Source: Notamacropus eugenii (taxonomy: Eukaryota; Chordata; Mammalia; Diprotodontia; Macropodidae). From it: DNA of 64,000 nt. Under the pieces are notes generated by a model, which was given only the letters and a program-made list of their open reading frames with translations, did not search any database and was not told where the DNA came from. The DNA lies in the NCBI RefSeq assembly GCF_028372415.1, contig NC_092875.1, positions 147,716,856 through 147,780,855 of the forward strand. Direction: 5' to 3'. Every line of letters begins with the position of its first letter. Positions within the stretch are counted from its first letter, which is position 1. Both the position numbers and the translations under genes were made by a program. This document shows positions 11,441 to 23,354 of this stretch, piece after piece.

Positions 11441-11636
11441 AGAGCCAGTTATTAAATTTTCAATGTTAGCATTTTCACGTTGGCAAACTGACAAACACTA
11501 CAAATCAAGTCTTGATTTATTGTTTTGCTGATTGTCTAGACCTAAGAAAGTGATGTCAATAATAGAGATCAAACTTAAATGTGTATCATGCTTTTTCAAG
11601 AGCTGGTTTGTAAACATTTATCAGCACACCATTGAA
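11441..11636 (+). repeat. Unclassified dispersed repeat, copy A
   Basis: About 195 bp starting 'agagccagttattaaatttt', with a core 'gctgattgtctagacctaag' and an end 'catttatcagcacaccattg'. A second, diverged copy in the same orientation is at 22188-22385. The head resembles the edge of an antisense MIR, but the body is not a family I can name. Confidence 0.5.
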
Positions 11637-11815
11637 CAAGGCTGTGGCCATACAACTAATAAGTATGACAACTAGAATTGGAACACAGGTCTTTTGGTTC
11701 CAAGTTCAATACTCTTTCTACTCTGTCAAAATTAGTCAATAAGAATTTAAGAGCCTGCTATGAGCAGACAGTCCCTACTCTCAAGGAGCTCACAATCTAA
11801 TCACAAAACTCATAC
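11636..11815 (-). repeat. Antisense MIR fragment followed by antisense L2 end
   Basis: 11636-11730: 'gccatacaactaataagta', 'ttggaacacaggtcttttgg', 'tactctttctactctgtc' (MIR, antisense). 11736-11815: 'gtcaataagaatttaagagc', 'ctctcaaggagctcacaatc' (L2, antisense). Confidence 0.6.
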
Positions 11816-11879
11816 TAATGGTCCATAGAGCTAGTATTATTTTTACTGATTTTTCTGGAAATCTCAATTTTACTTTTTA

Positions 11880-11990
11880 GAATTCTGAACTTAATAAACA
11901 TAAAATAAAATTAGAATTTCCACATATATAGCAGAACAGGGGGGGAAAGATGGCAAATGACACTGAAAATCTGTATTATGAACAGCTTGA
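11880..11990. repeat. Unclassified A/T-rich repeat fragment
   Basis: 'aattctgaacttaataaaca' with 'gaatttccacatatatagca' resembles the opening of the 45545-45800 block, suggesting one dispersed family. The family is unknown to me and the boundaries are soft. Confidence 0.3.
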
Positions 11991-11997
11991 TTTTTCA

Positions 11998-12172
11998 AAT
12001 ATGTATATATACATATATGTATATGTGAATATATTATCTATGAAGACATAAAATATATGTGCATATATACATATAAAGATTTGATCTATACATATATTAA
12101 AATATAAGGATATGTGATAAATACATATAGAATATATATATATGTGCATCTTATACATACACATATTGCACT
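11998..12172. repeat. AT-rich (TATG/TACA)n low-complexity tract
   Basis: Interleaved atatgtatat and acatatat units over about 170 bp. It gives a meaningless Ile/Tyr/Met-rich minus-strand frame of 68 codons. Confidence 0.8.
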
Positions 12173-12181
12173 CTCTACACA

Positions 12182-12415
12182 ACTAGGCAGTGCAGTACAT
12201 AGAGTGCTGGACTTGGAGTCAGAAAGACTTGAGTGCAAAATCCAGCTTCAGACATTAATTATCTGTGCAACCCTGGACAAGTGTCATCTACACGCAATTT
12301 CCTCATCTTTAAAATGGAGATAATAACAGCCCTGCCTGCCAGGGCTGTTGTCAGGATAAATGAGATAATTAATTCAAAGTGCTTTGCAAAACGTAAAATA
12401 TGTTAGATATTTAGC
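12182..12415 (+). repeat. MIR-family CORE-SINE, near full length
   Basis: Head 'ctaggcagtgcagtacatag', body 'ctggacttggagtcagaaag', 'tatctgtgcaaccctggaca', 'ttcctcatctttaaaatgga', tail 'gctgttgtcaggataaatga'. Nearly all CORE-SINE landmarks are present. Confidence 0.75.
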
Positions 12416-12784
12416 AGCAACAGTAGTTGTTGTTGCTGTAATAGGGTTCTGGTACATGTCTATACTACCTGAGATGGTATCTTTCTACATGAATGGCAGG
12501 TGCTATGGAACTCTATCTAGAAGAATAATGATAATCTGTAAAGGAAATGCCTTGGAGAGAATGGAGCAGGTGGAGACCTTCTGTAATTACTTCAGGTTGT
12601 TCACCCTTTTATCAAAGAGGATGCTCTTTGGTGGGTTCTGGTGACATTTGAAAAGGCCTATTATCTTCAACTACGGTCTCTTTGTCTCATACATGAGGTT
12701 GGACTACAAAAGCATACACATGACAAAGTATGTGTGACCAGATGCACATTAGCAGCAAATTCTAAGAAAAAATTTTGGCTACTG

Positions 12785-12915
12785 TTGTAGCACTGATTAG
12801 TGGGACAAGAACCCCTAGGTGTGAATCCTGGCTCTTACAGTCACTGGATGGGTGACTCTGGGCAAACTTCTTAAAGCTAGTTCCCAAAACTAGCTTCCTC
12901 ACTGAAAAAATACAT
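12785..12915 (+). repeat. MIR-family SINE
   Basis: 'gacaagaacccctaggtgtg', 'aatcctggctcttacagtca', 'gtgactctgggcaaacttct', 'cttcctcactgaaaaaatac'. A shorter, diverged sense copy. Confidence 0.55.
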
Positions 12916-12944
12916 GACCAGTTCCACATTTTTTAATGTCATTG

Positions 12945-13045
12945 ATACCTGTAAATCAATCACAGAAACATCTACTGCTTTACTCTCCAACTTAGGAACA
13001 GACTGGTTAAGTGACATGCAGGGACATGCTACAGTCAGGAACATT
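12945..13045 (-). repeat. Diverged antisense SINE fragment
   Basis: The only informative part is 13000-13038 ('cagactggttaagtgacatg' onward), near-identical to 11388-11426. To its left the sequence is unplaced; a 69-codon frame running through it is not gene-like. Confidence 0.4.
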
Positions 13046-13349
13046 TTTTTTTTAAAGAGCTCTTTCCAAGTCTGTCAAGTCTATTTCTCTTTCAAACTTC
13101 CCTGTTTCTTTTTATGGCACTAGCATCCTTCTAATCTTCCAGATTTCCTCCTCTACTAATGTCTTCACTTTCCTTCACCCCAAAGACACAGTGTTTCTAT
13201 ACCTTGTCATTTTAACGTCTCCCATATCTGCCTCCTTATCAAAAAAAGCCTTTATCACCTCTTTTCTGTACTCTTTGTAAAGTCCCCTAAGTGTTCTTCT
13301 TTTCTCAGAACTCTGCCATCCCTGATTCCACTTCAATTCAAGCTAATGG

Positions 13350-13530
13350 ATCCATATTCCTAAAGAACAAGTCTGACCATGTCGCATCCTTACTCAAAAA
13401 TTTTCCTCACTCCCTATTGCCTCTAAGATAAGATATAAGCATCTATGCTTGGCTTATAAAACACTTTACAGCCTGGTCCCAGTCTCAGTACATATTACTC
13501 TCATTCCTGTCCTTTTTAATCATATAAGGC
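13350..13530 (+). repeat. L2 LINE, RT-proximal 3' segment
   Basis: 'aacaagtctgaccatgtcgc', 'ttactcaaaaattttcctca', 'ctccctattgcctctaagat', 'tggcttataaaacactttac', 'agcctggtcccagtctc' is the standard sense order just upstream of the L2 3'UTR. Confidence 0.75.
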
Positions 13531-13569
13531 GTTTAGCTTCTACTAAAAATGAAATCTTAGGCTATGGTA

Positions 13570-14760
13570 TTGTAAAAGGCACAAGATATAGGCTTATAAC
13601 CAAGAAAAACTCTGCAAAGAGTTAGACTCTTACTGGATATGATTATACCCTTAATGGGAAAAAATTGGACCTTTAATGGAATAGAGGACCAGAAATAAGT
13701 AACTTTGAAATGCTTATACAAGAGTTTAGAGAATCATAGAAAAGTGAATTTATTTGAGCAATTGGAAGGAGTTGTATGATGTTGTGGGGCTAATATTTCA
13801 ATAGTGAGAAAAGAAACAAGTATCTCTGAAGACTTTAATGTCTTGAGTTCTCAGGGTTGTAAGAAGAATAGAATGCAGAATAAAAGGAGTATATTAGTGT
13901 AGAAAGGAGGAAGTAGAGGGTGGAGCTGGCTATTTCTCCTAATTGCAGGGTGGGAGAAGAGTATACAGACATGGAGAAGTACAGAGAGGGGGCATTTTAG
14001 ATGAACCTCACTTTTATTGGAATCTGAAGGAGGACTGAACATACACACATCAACTCAAATAGTTTCACATAAAAAGACATCAAACAGGAAACAATCAGAG
14101 ATATTTGGAAAGCATAGTCACAAACAAAACAAACTTCCTAGTCCTGAAAGTGGGTAAGAAAGAAAAGGAAAAAAAATGAATTTAAGGAGGTTCTTCCATT
14201 TGGGGTATGGATGAATATGTTGTGGTACATGAATGTGATGAGATTTTACCATATTGTAAGAAGTAACAAAAGAGATGTAACTTCTATCATTATTATGGCA
14301 GTTAGAAGGAGTACAAATAGACAGAGGGTACCAGTATGACTTGATTATAATGGTATGACATTAAAAAATTAAAGGGTGAGAAAGAGGAATACAATGAGAG
14401 AAGGAGGAAGGGAGAGGTAGAATGGGGTAAATTATCTTACATAAAAGCAGCACAAAAGAGCTTTTACAGTGGAGGGGAAGATTGGGGTGGGGGGGATCAG
14501 ACAATGCTTAAACCTTACTGTCATTGGAATTGGTTCAAAGAGGGAATAACATAAACACTCATTTGAGTATAGAAATCTATCTTACTTCAAAGGATAATAG
14601 AGGAGAGGGATGAGAGAAGCAGGGTGCTGATAGAAGGGAGGGTACATTGGGGCATATATGTAGTGATCAGAGTCAAAACACTTTTGAGAAGGGACAGGAT
14701 ATAAGGAAAGAAAGAAAGGATAAACAGGAGAAATAGGATGGAGGAACTGTTTTGGTGCTG
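13570..14760 (+). repeat. L1 LINE: ORF1 end and inter-ORF region, rearranged
   Basis: 13600-13690 resembles the end of L1 ORF1 ('ttaatgggaaaaaattggac', 'ctttaatggaatagaggacc'). 14190-14280 resembles the end of ORF2 ('ggatgaatatgttgtggtac'). 14280-14760 is the spacer between ORF1 and ORF2 ('gagcttttacagtggagggg', 'caaagagggaataacataa', 'agaaatctatcttactt'). The pieces are therefore not in the order of a single intact L1. No frame survives. Confidence 0.55.
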
Positions 14761-14764
14761 TTTC

Positions 14765-14870
14765 TATTTATATTGTTGGGGTTATTGTGTCTAATGTTTT
14801 CTTAGTTTTGCTTACTTCACTTTGCATCAGTTCAAATATATTTTCCTAGAAAGTTTTGGCTTTTGAGAAA
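14765..14870 (-). repeat. L1 3' fragment, antisense
   Basis: 'ttgctta cttcactttgcatcag' followed by 'ttcaaatatattttcctaga' is the reverse complement of a segment near the end of L1 ORF2. It abuts the sense L1 spacer, giving a head-on junction. Confidence 0.5.
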
Positions 14871-15204
14871 TTGCTTGAGTTGGCAGGCACAGAAAGATCT
14901 AGGAAAATAAAGGATAACTGATAATGTGGGAACATCTTGTGGGTTCATTCACCTCATTATATTGAAGTTATTGTCTACTATGAGGATTTCGTCATGCTCT
15001 AATACCATTCTCCCACCTTCTCTCAGCCTTGACACCAAGATATTTTAATTTCACAAGAGCTGAGTTGTGAAATTAGATGTAAAACATACTTGATAAGGCA
15101 CATAATTCTTGTCTGTTCCAAAATCTCTGCAAAAGTATTGAAGAATTAGCTGCTTCTTCCTCTCATACTCCTTCCTATCTCAGTGGAGGAAGTGAGTTAA
15201 AATG

Positions 15205-16070
<866 letters not shown>

Positions 16071-16384
16071 TAATATGTAACAAGTTACATTACATTTTAT
16101 CTAATTTCAATAAATATTTTACACTTTTGCACTAGTGTCCTGAGAGAAGAACACAACATCAAAGTGGATAAATTAATTTCTTTGCTTAAAAAAAATAAGC
16201 CTTGCATACGTGATGACAAAGTAAATTCATGACTAAATTCAAAGTAAAAAAATCCAGGTCATATGAAGAAAATGAATCTGTAGCTCACTATAGCCAATCA
16301 TGCTGTGCATTATATCTTCTAGTGAAAATGGAAATGTGGTGCACTCAAAATAAAAATATATACTACTCTTGAAATCTAAGGAGT

Positions 16385-16515
16385 TTAATTTCTGCTTCTG
16401 CTACTTATTTGTTGCGTGATTTCGGTGGTCACCTCTTTTCTCGGGTGTGTAAAATGTGCAAAATGAAGAGTGTTGGATCTCTTAAGTCCTTTCCACCTTA
16501 CTAATTCTATAACTT
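16385..16515 (+). repeat. MIR/Ther-type SINE, 5' shortened
   Basis: 'tctgcttctgctacttattt', 'tgttgcgtgatttcgg', 'gtaaaatgtgcaaaatgaag', 'ctcttaagtcctttccacct'. Diverged but collinear with the sense SINE. Confidence 0.55.
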
Positions 16516-16519
16516 GGTC

Positions 16520-17200
16520 ATGGCATGAAGACTAGTATTAACTTCATTTTCTTAGTGATATTGTAGCAGGTTTTTGGAGACATTACTCTGCAGGCAATTA
16601 AAGGAATCTTTCAGAGCCTACCTGCTGGTTTCTTGGAAACATAGTTTCAAAAAAAAAGAGCTGATTTTGTTACATCTTAAGAGAAAGTGAAAGGCATCTC
16701 AAGCTCTAAGAACTGCAAATGGTAGAAATTTTGAACTGGTGAGATTTTATTTTTTCAATTAAACAGGGAGAGACACTCTGGGAACTCAGTTTCAAAGAGA
16801 GCTGAAAAGCTGAAGTTTGCAGTCTAGGAGTCTGAATGGAACCCCAAGAGGCTTTTGAACTAAAAGATGGCCACAGGGGTAAAGAAAGTTGTTTCGACTT
16901 AGTGAGAAAAGGGAAGCTGGATGGGTGCTGCTGCTTGGTCCCATCAGCTTTCTCCCCCTGCCAGGTCCTTGATAAGAGATGTTACTGAACAGAATGAGGC
17001 AATACTGAACCATTTCTCTGGGAAGAAGGGTGATGACAGGCTTTAATTCCTCACCCCACTCCTACCCCATGCAGAGTCTCTCTACTTTTCAAGTCTATTC
17101 ATAATTTCCAATTCAATTAGTACTTTAATGCAGCTTGCTTTCTACATAAAAATTACGATCAGTCATAACTGTCTTTAAAATTGTGTATATCCTTAATTTT
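16520..17200. other. No recognised feature
   Basis: Unclassified. A 73-codon minus-strand frame (16792-17013) has no recognisable features. Confidence 0.35.
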
Positions 17201-17204
17201 AAAC

Positions 17205-17238
17205 GTGTGTGTGTGTGTGTATGTGTGTGTGTGTGTGT
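17205..17238 (+). repeat. (GT)n microsatellite
   Basis: Seventeen GT units with one AT interruption at 17221. Confidence 0.95.
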
Positions 17239-17689
17239 AAGGGCCAAGGTTTCAAAACTTTGTCCAAAGTACCATGCTTTTTCCTGGATGGTAGTAAGAC
17301 CAAAATGTGAGGAAATCTTATGGTTTTCATTAGTGAATATTTGAAGCAAAATGTAGCTCTAATATATGTGTGTCTATGTTTGTGTGTCTATATGTGTGGT
17401 TCCTGCCTTTGTGATAAAGCACAATTGGAAAAAGAGCTACAGTTGGCATCATTACTAGTTGGGGAAAATTCAGTGAATAAGAGGCAGATACTTTAGGCAA
17501 TTTTGATCACATCCCACTCAATTGTCTTTTTGAAAGCTGGTCTGTTCTTCTGTGAGGAGCAAAGAAAAGGCATTCACTAAGAGAACTCCACCCCCTTCCA
17601 ACAGTTGGGAAAGAATGGGTGCACCCATAGACTAAAGGTGGGGTCTAAATTAGTGGGAGTAGTTGGTCTAACTACTTCCAATCACAATT

Positions 17690-18215
17690 GGCTTCTATAT
17701 TTTAGTCAAACCTACCTTCTTGTTCCTACTTTTTCCCCACATTTCACTACCTCTCCTGCCTCTATGCCTTTTCTTTTGGGGAGGAGGCAATCAGGGTTAA
17801 GTAACTTGCCCAAGCTCATACAGCTAGCTAGTAAGTGTCTGAGGGCAAATTTGAACTCACAGGTCCTCCTGACTCCAGGGTAGGTGCTCTATCTACTGTA
17901 CTACCTACCTGCCCCTCTATGTTTTTTCAGAGCTTTCTCTGCCTCTTAATAATCCCTAACTCCTTTCAATGTTCAACTCAAATAACACCTTGATGTTACT
18001 AATTGTTGTAATTTCCCTCCAGATGCCATTACTTGTATTTACTTCCTATAAGTGTACACATACTTATGTATGTGTATAATAAGTAAATTTATGTGTATAT
18101 GTGTGTGTACACATAAGACATTTTCATTTTTGTCATTGGCCTCATGCAGACCAAGTGCTTAATAGTGCTTGGCATGTAGTAGATAATAAATACTTATTGA
18201 CTGACTGAATGACTT
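17690..18215 (+). repeat. L2 LINE 3' end, split by a SINE
   Basis: Left part to 17773 ('ctctcctgcctctatgcctt'), right part from 17914 ('cagagctttctctgcctctt', 'ttcaactcaaataacacctt', 'ccagatgccattacttg'), ending in 'gtgcttggcatgtagtagat' and 'acttattgactgactga'. A TA/TG-rich stretch at 18055-18112 is an internal expansion. Confidence 0.7.
17774..17913 (-). repeat. Mar1-type SINE inserted in L2, with TSD
   Basis: Antisense SINE: 'gggttaagtaacttgcccaa', 'tttgaactcacaggtcctcc', 'ctctatctactgtactacct', ending 'gcccc'. It is flanked by 15-bp repeats of the host L2 at 17759-17773 and 17914-17928 ('cctctatgccttttc' and 'cctctatgttttttc'), 13 of 15 identical. Confidence 0.8.
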
Positions 18216-18491
18216 AATAAAATAAGTTTGTTGAACTGAATAGTTGCATCTACATTTAGCAGGTAAACCTACATTTCCTACTCCTATACTCCTTGGGAGA
18301 AGATCTAAAGAGGCCAGAGAACCCTTCCTCCATTGAAGAATCTCTGTGCTTCTCAATTATCTTGGCTTTTTGTTCCTTAGAAAATCTCCATTCAGTTCTA
18401 CTAACTTCATTTGGTTCCACTTTACATTTTTTATTTTATCTTCCATTCTTCTTCCTCCACTTTTCATTATTCCCATCATCAATAATAAAAC

Positions 18492-18584
18492 AACTAATTG
18501 ACCAACAAGCATTTATTAAGCACTTACTAAATAATAATATTGCCAGGCACTATACTAGGTAATAAACTTATAAAGATAAGAAAA
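18492..18584 (-). repeat. L2 LINE, antisense, left part (split by L1)
   Basis: 'accaacaagcatttattaag', 'cacttactaaat', 'gccaggcactatactagg' is an antisense L2 terminus. It stops at the L1 insertion and continues at 21469. Confidence 0.8.
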
Positions 18585-18594
18585 GATTATTTCA

Positions 18595-21458
18595 ACAGAA
18601 GAGGAAATAAAATACTTAAATAATTCCATTTCGGAAAAAGAAATTGAACAAGTCATCAGTGAACTGCCTAAGAAAAAAAATCTCCAGGGCCAGATGGATT
18701 TACAAATGAATTCTATCAAACATTTAAAGAACAATTAATTTCAATACCATATAAACTATTTGGGAAAATAGGCAAAGAAGGATATTTTTATGATACAAAT
18801 ATGGTGCTGATACCTAAACCAGAAAGAGCCAAAACAAAGAAAGAAAATTATAGGCCAATTTCCCTAATGAATATAGATGCAAAAAAATTAAATAAAATAT
18901 TAGCAAAAAAGATTACAGCAATTTATCATGAGAATAATACACTATGACCAGGTAGGATTTATATCAGGAATGCAGGGCTGATTCAGTATTAGGAAAACTA
19001 TCAGCAAATTGACCATATCAACAACTAGTCTCACAGAAACTATGTGATTATCTCAACAGATGCTAAAAAGGCTTTTGACAAAGTACAATTCCTACTCCTA
19101 TTAAAAACACCAGAAAGCATAGGGGAAAATGGAATCTTTCTTAAAATGATAAGTAACATCTACCTAAAATCATCAACAAGTATTATATATAATGGGGATA
19201 AGCTAGAAGTATTTCCAATAAGATCAGAAGTGAAACAAGGATGTCCATTATCACACTGTTATTCAATATGGTACTAGAAATGTTAGTTTTAGCAATAAGA
19301 AAAAGAAATTGAAGGAATTAGGAGAGGCAAAGAAGCAACAAAGCTATCACTCTTTGCAAATAATATGATGATATACTTAGAGAATCCTAGAGAATCAAGT
19401 AAAAAACTACTTGAAATAATAAACAACTTTAGCAAAGGTATAGGATATAAAATAAATCCAGACAAGTCACCAGCATTTCAATATATTACTAATAAAACCC
19501 AACAGCAAGAGATAGAAAGAGAAATTCCACTTAAAGTTACTGTAGGCATTATAAAATATGTGGGAGTCTACTTGCCAAAACAAACCCAGGAACTATATGA
19601 ACACAATTACAAAACACTTTGCACACAAAGTCAGATCTAAATAATTGGAAAAGCATCAGTTGTTTGTGGGTAGGCTGAGCCAATATAATAAAAATGACAA
19701 TTCTACCTAAATTAATTTACTTATTCAGTGTAATAGCAATAAAATTATCAAAAAATTATTTTATAGAGCTAGAAAAAATAATAACAAAATTCATCTGGAA
19801 GAATAAAAGGTCCAGAATACCAGGGGAATTAATGAAAATAAATGCTAGGGAAGGTAATCTAGCCATGCCAGACCTTAAATTGTATTATAAAGCAGCAATC
19901 ATCAAAAACACTTGGTACTGGCTAAGACACAGAGTGGTAGTCAGCAGAATAGGCTAGGTACACAAGACACAGTAGTAGTCAATGACTATAGCAATCTACT
20001 GTTTGATAAACCTAAAGACTCTGGCTTCTGGGATAAGAACTCACTATTTGACAAAAATTTCTGGGAAAACTGGAAAATGATATGGCAGAAACTAGGCACA
20101 GATCAGTATCTTACACCATATATCTTACACCAAAAGAAAGTCAAAATGAGCACACAATTTAGATATAAAGACTGATGTTATAAGCAAACTGGGAGATCAA
20201 GGAATAGTTTACCTATCAGATTTATGGCAAACAGAAGAATTTATGACCAAACAAGAGATATAGAACATTATGAAATGCAAAATGGGTAATTTTGATTATA
20301 TCAAATTGAAAAATTTTTGCACAAACAAAACCAATGCAACCAAGGTTAGGGGAGAAGCAGAAAACTGGGAAAGAATTTTTACAACTAGTGTCTCTGATAT
20401 AGACCTCATTTCTAAGATAGATAGATAGAGAACAGAGTCAATTTTATAAGAATACAAGTCATTCCCTAATTGATAAATAGTTACAGGCTATGAAGAGGCA
20501 GTTTTCAGAGGAAGAAATTAAAGCTATCTATACTCATATGAAAAAAATTCTCTAAATCACTATTGATTAGAGAAATGCAAATCAAAACAACTCTGAAATA
20601 TCACATCATACTTATCAGATTGACCAACATGACAAAACAGGAAAATGATAAATGTTGGAGAAGATGTGGGAGAGTTGGAACACTAATTCATTGTTGGTGG
20701 AGCTGTGAGCTGATCCAACCATTCTGGAGAGCAATTTGGAACTATGCCCAAAGGGCTATAAAAGTGTGCATATCCTTTGACCCAACAATACACTTCTAGA
20801 TCTGTATCCCAAAAAGATCATACAAATAGGAAAAGGACTCACATGTACAAAATTATTTATAGGGGCTTTTTCTGTGGTGGCAAAGAACTGGAAATTGATG
20901 AGATGCCCATCAGCTGGGGAATGGATGAACAAGTTGTGGTATATGAATGTAATGAAATACTACTGTGCTATAAGAAATGATGAGCAGGTGGACTTCAGAA
21001 AAACTCAAAAAGACTTATACAAACTGATGCTGACTGACGTGAGCAGAACTAGGAGAACAGTGTACATAGTAACAGCCACCTTGTGTGAGGACTAACTTTG
21101 ATGGACTTTTCTCTTCTTGGTAATGCAGGGATCAAAGACAACTCCAAAGGACACATGATGAAAATGCCATCGACATCCAGAAAAAGAACTATGGAGTCTG
21201 GATGCAAATCAAAGCACATTATTTGCTCTCTTTCTCTCTTTTTTTTTGTTTCTTCTTTTTTGTGGTCTCTTCCATTGGCTCTAAATTCGTCTTTGCAACA
21301 TGAGTAACATGAAAATAGGTTTAACATGAATGTATATATAGAGCCTATATCAAATTGCACCCTGTCTTGGATGGGGGGTAGGGAGAAATGGGGAGAAAAT
21401 TTGGAACTCAAAATCTCAGGGAAGTGAATGTTGAAAACTAAAAATAAAATCTAAAAAT
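18595..21458 (+). mobile_element. L1 LINE, 5'-truncated, ORF2 plus 3'UTR
   Basis: A 2.86-kb L1 copy starting within ORF2. Readable pieces in order: an N-terminal RT segment near 18690 (pattern [11 protein letters not shown], slightly decayed), '[18 protein letters not shown]' near 18810, 'ISTDAKKAFDKV' near 19047, 'EVKQGCPLS' near 19228, the catalytic block at 19350-19380, and a C-terminal segment at 20563-20799 with a Cys/His-rich motif. Many frameshifts and stops separate them. At 19359-19364 the catalytic FADD reads FANN, so both aspartates are lost. The 3'UTR runs to 'aaaaataaaat'. TSD 'gattatttca' at 18585-18594 and 21459-21468. It is inert. Confidence 0.93.
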
Positions 21459-21468
21459 GATTATTTCA

Positions 21469-22690
21469 TTCCCTTACTCTCAAGAAGCTTACATTCTATC
21501 AGAGGAACAAATATTTACATATGTTAGCATATGTAGAAGAAATGAAAAGTAAATGCAAAATGTCAAATATAAGGTAATTAGGGAAGGATGGTGCTAACAG
21601 TTTGAGGAGATGAGGATAAACTTTGTGGAAAAAAAAGATAATGTTTGAGCTACATCTTAAAGGATTTGAGAGTTTCTATGAAGATAAAATAAAGGAGTAT
21701 AATCTAGGCCTGGGGAAAAGATAACATAATGGCACAAAATGGAAAAGTAAGTGTGGGAGAAGAAAGAAAAATCCAATTTGGCTGGACACAGAAGGAGGGA
21801 AAGGGAGTAATGAAAAATGAAGTGGAAAGATGTATTGGGGCCTGGTTGTAAAAGGCTTTAAAAGCTAAACAGAGGACTTTAGATTTGATCCTAGAGGCAA
21901 CAGGGAGTCACTTAAGTTTATAGAATAGAAGAGTGATATGGTTGGATTTGTGCTGAGGAAAATCTCTTTGGCCACTATATAGAGGATGAATTAGAAGCAA
22001 GTGAGTGAGCCTCAAAGACCAGAGGGCAATTAAAAGACCATTGCATTAATTCAGGTGAGAGGAGATGAACTAAGATAGTTCCTATATAAGCACAAAGAGT
22101 TTGATATAAAGTCAAAAGAGTAAGATTTGTCAATTGATTGTCTACATAGGATGAAGGTATGATTATGCTGGAAACAGCTCAAACTGGGAGAACCAATTAT
22201 TAAGCATTCCATTTGTGCATTTACACCTCAGAAATCAGAAAAGTCTATAATTAGGGCTTGATTTGATGCTTTGTTGATTGTCTAGATTTAGGAAAGTGAA
22301 GGAAAAAATGCTAATAATTCAGATTAAACTAAAAAGTATATTGTGGCAACATTATTTTTCAGGTAATCCAGTTGTTGAACATTTTATCAAGTGAAGAGTT
22401 AACATAATGCTGAGATATAAATCTGGGAGATGTGAAAAATGATGGTGACCTCAACAGAAATTGGGAGGTCACAACCCCATATGGGGTATTGATCCACAGT
22501 TTAATAAGCACTGAAGGAGTGTCAAGTGGAGAAAGTTTAAGAAGCTCTGGAGAAGGAAAGCTAATGAGTTCCATTTTGGACAAACTGAGTCTGAGATAAC
22601 ACTTGAAGGTCCACTTTAAAATACCTAATAGGCATTTGGTGGAACTCTGGAGAGATAGTGGGAAGGATATATAAGGATGAATGTATGTAA
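21469..22690 (-). repeat. L2 LINE, antisense, right part with RT relic
   Basis: Continues the L2 interrupted at 18584: 'cttactctcaagaagcttac', 'aaaaggctttaaaagctaaa', 'ttagatttgatcctagaggc', 'ggtgacctcaacagaaattg', 'atgagttccattttggacaa'. The minus strand at 22359-22739 is open for 126 codons and includes a degenerate RT segment (LRLSLSKMEL). The stretch 22188-22385 is a different repeat lying within it. Confidence 0.8.
22188..22385 (+). repeat. Unclassified dispersed repeat, copy B
   Basis: 'agaaccaattattaagc', 'ggcttgatttgatgctttgt', 'tgattgtctagatttaggaa', 'taattcagattaaactaaaa' is collinear with copy A at 11441-11636 in the same orientation. It breaks an antisense L2, which implies it inserted there or that the L2 has a local replacement. 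Confidence 0.45.
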
Positions 22691-22719
22691 GCTCCTTGCA
22701 TAAAAATGACATACCATGT

Positions 22720-22880
22720 CTGTGCCCAGCTGCACTCATTCCATTGTCTGTCTCCTACTGTCTCCCCCATTTTCCCTTCATCTCTGCCTAGGCAAATCCT
22801 GACCCTCTTTCAAGTTGAAATCAACAAAACCTTCTTTGACTACTCCTGCCTCTCAGTATATTCTGATCTCCCAGAACACT
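22720..22880 (+). repeat. Probable L2 3' fragment
   Basis: 'ctctttcaagttgaaatcaa' followed by 'accttctttgactactcct' has the wording of the L2 3' end before its terminal tail. It is diverged and lacks the final segment. Confidence 0.4.
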
Positions 22881-22887
22881 TATTATT

Positions 22888-23115
22888 TGGGCCTTTGTGA
22901 CATAGTGCATAGAGTTCCAGACTTGGAATCCAAAAAATCTGAGTCAGATTCTGCCTTAGAAACTTACCAACTATGGGCAAATCACTTAAGCTCTTAAGTG
23001 CCTCAGTTTCCTGATCTGTAAAATGGGGATAATAAGAACACCTATTTCACAGGGTTATTGTGAGGATCAAATGATGTATTTGTAAAAGCATTTTGTAAAT
23101 ATTGAAATGCCATAT
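22888..23115 (+). repeat. MIR-family CORE-SINE, near full length
   Basis: 'gacatagtgcatagagttcc', 'gacttggaatcc', 'ctatgggcaaatcacttaag', 'gcctcagtttcctgatctgt', 'cacagggttattgtgaggat'. All landmarks are present in order. Confidence 0.8.
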
Positions 23116-23234
23116 ACAAATAGGCTATTCTCAGTAAACTTGCTGACAGTGAACAAATGCTTTTCCTACTATCTCTACAAGTCTAGGATAAAGCTAGTAC
23201 CTATTCAATAAGAATGAATTAAATTCTATAATTT

Positions 23235-23350
23235 TTAAGTCGGTTATAACCTTAGAGAATATTTAATCCAATCTTTCCGATTTTACAGACAAGAAAACTG
23301 AGGTCCAAATTGGTTAAGTGTCTTACCCAACTGAATACAATGAGTTTGGC
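23235..23350 (-). repeat. MIR/Ther-type SINE, antisense
   Basis: 'aaccttagagaatatttaat', 'gattttacagacaagaaaac', 'tgaggtccaaattggttaag', ending where the sequence becomes unrecognisable. Confidence 0.65.
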
Positions 23351-23354
23351 TTAA

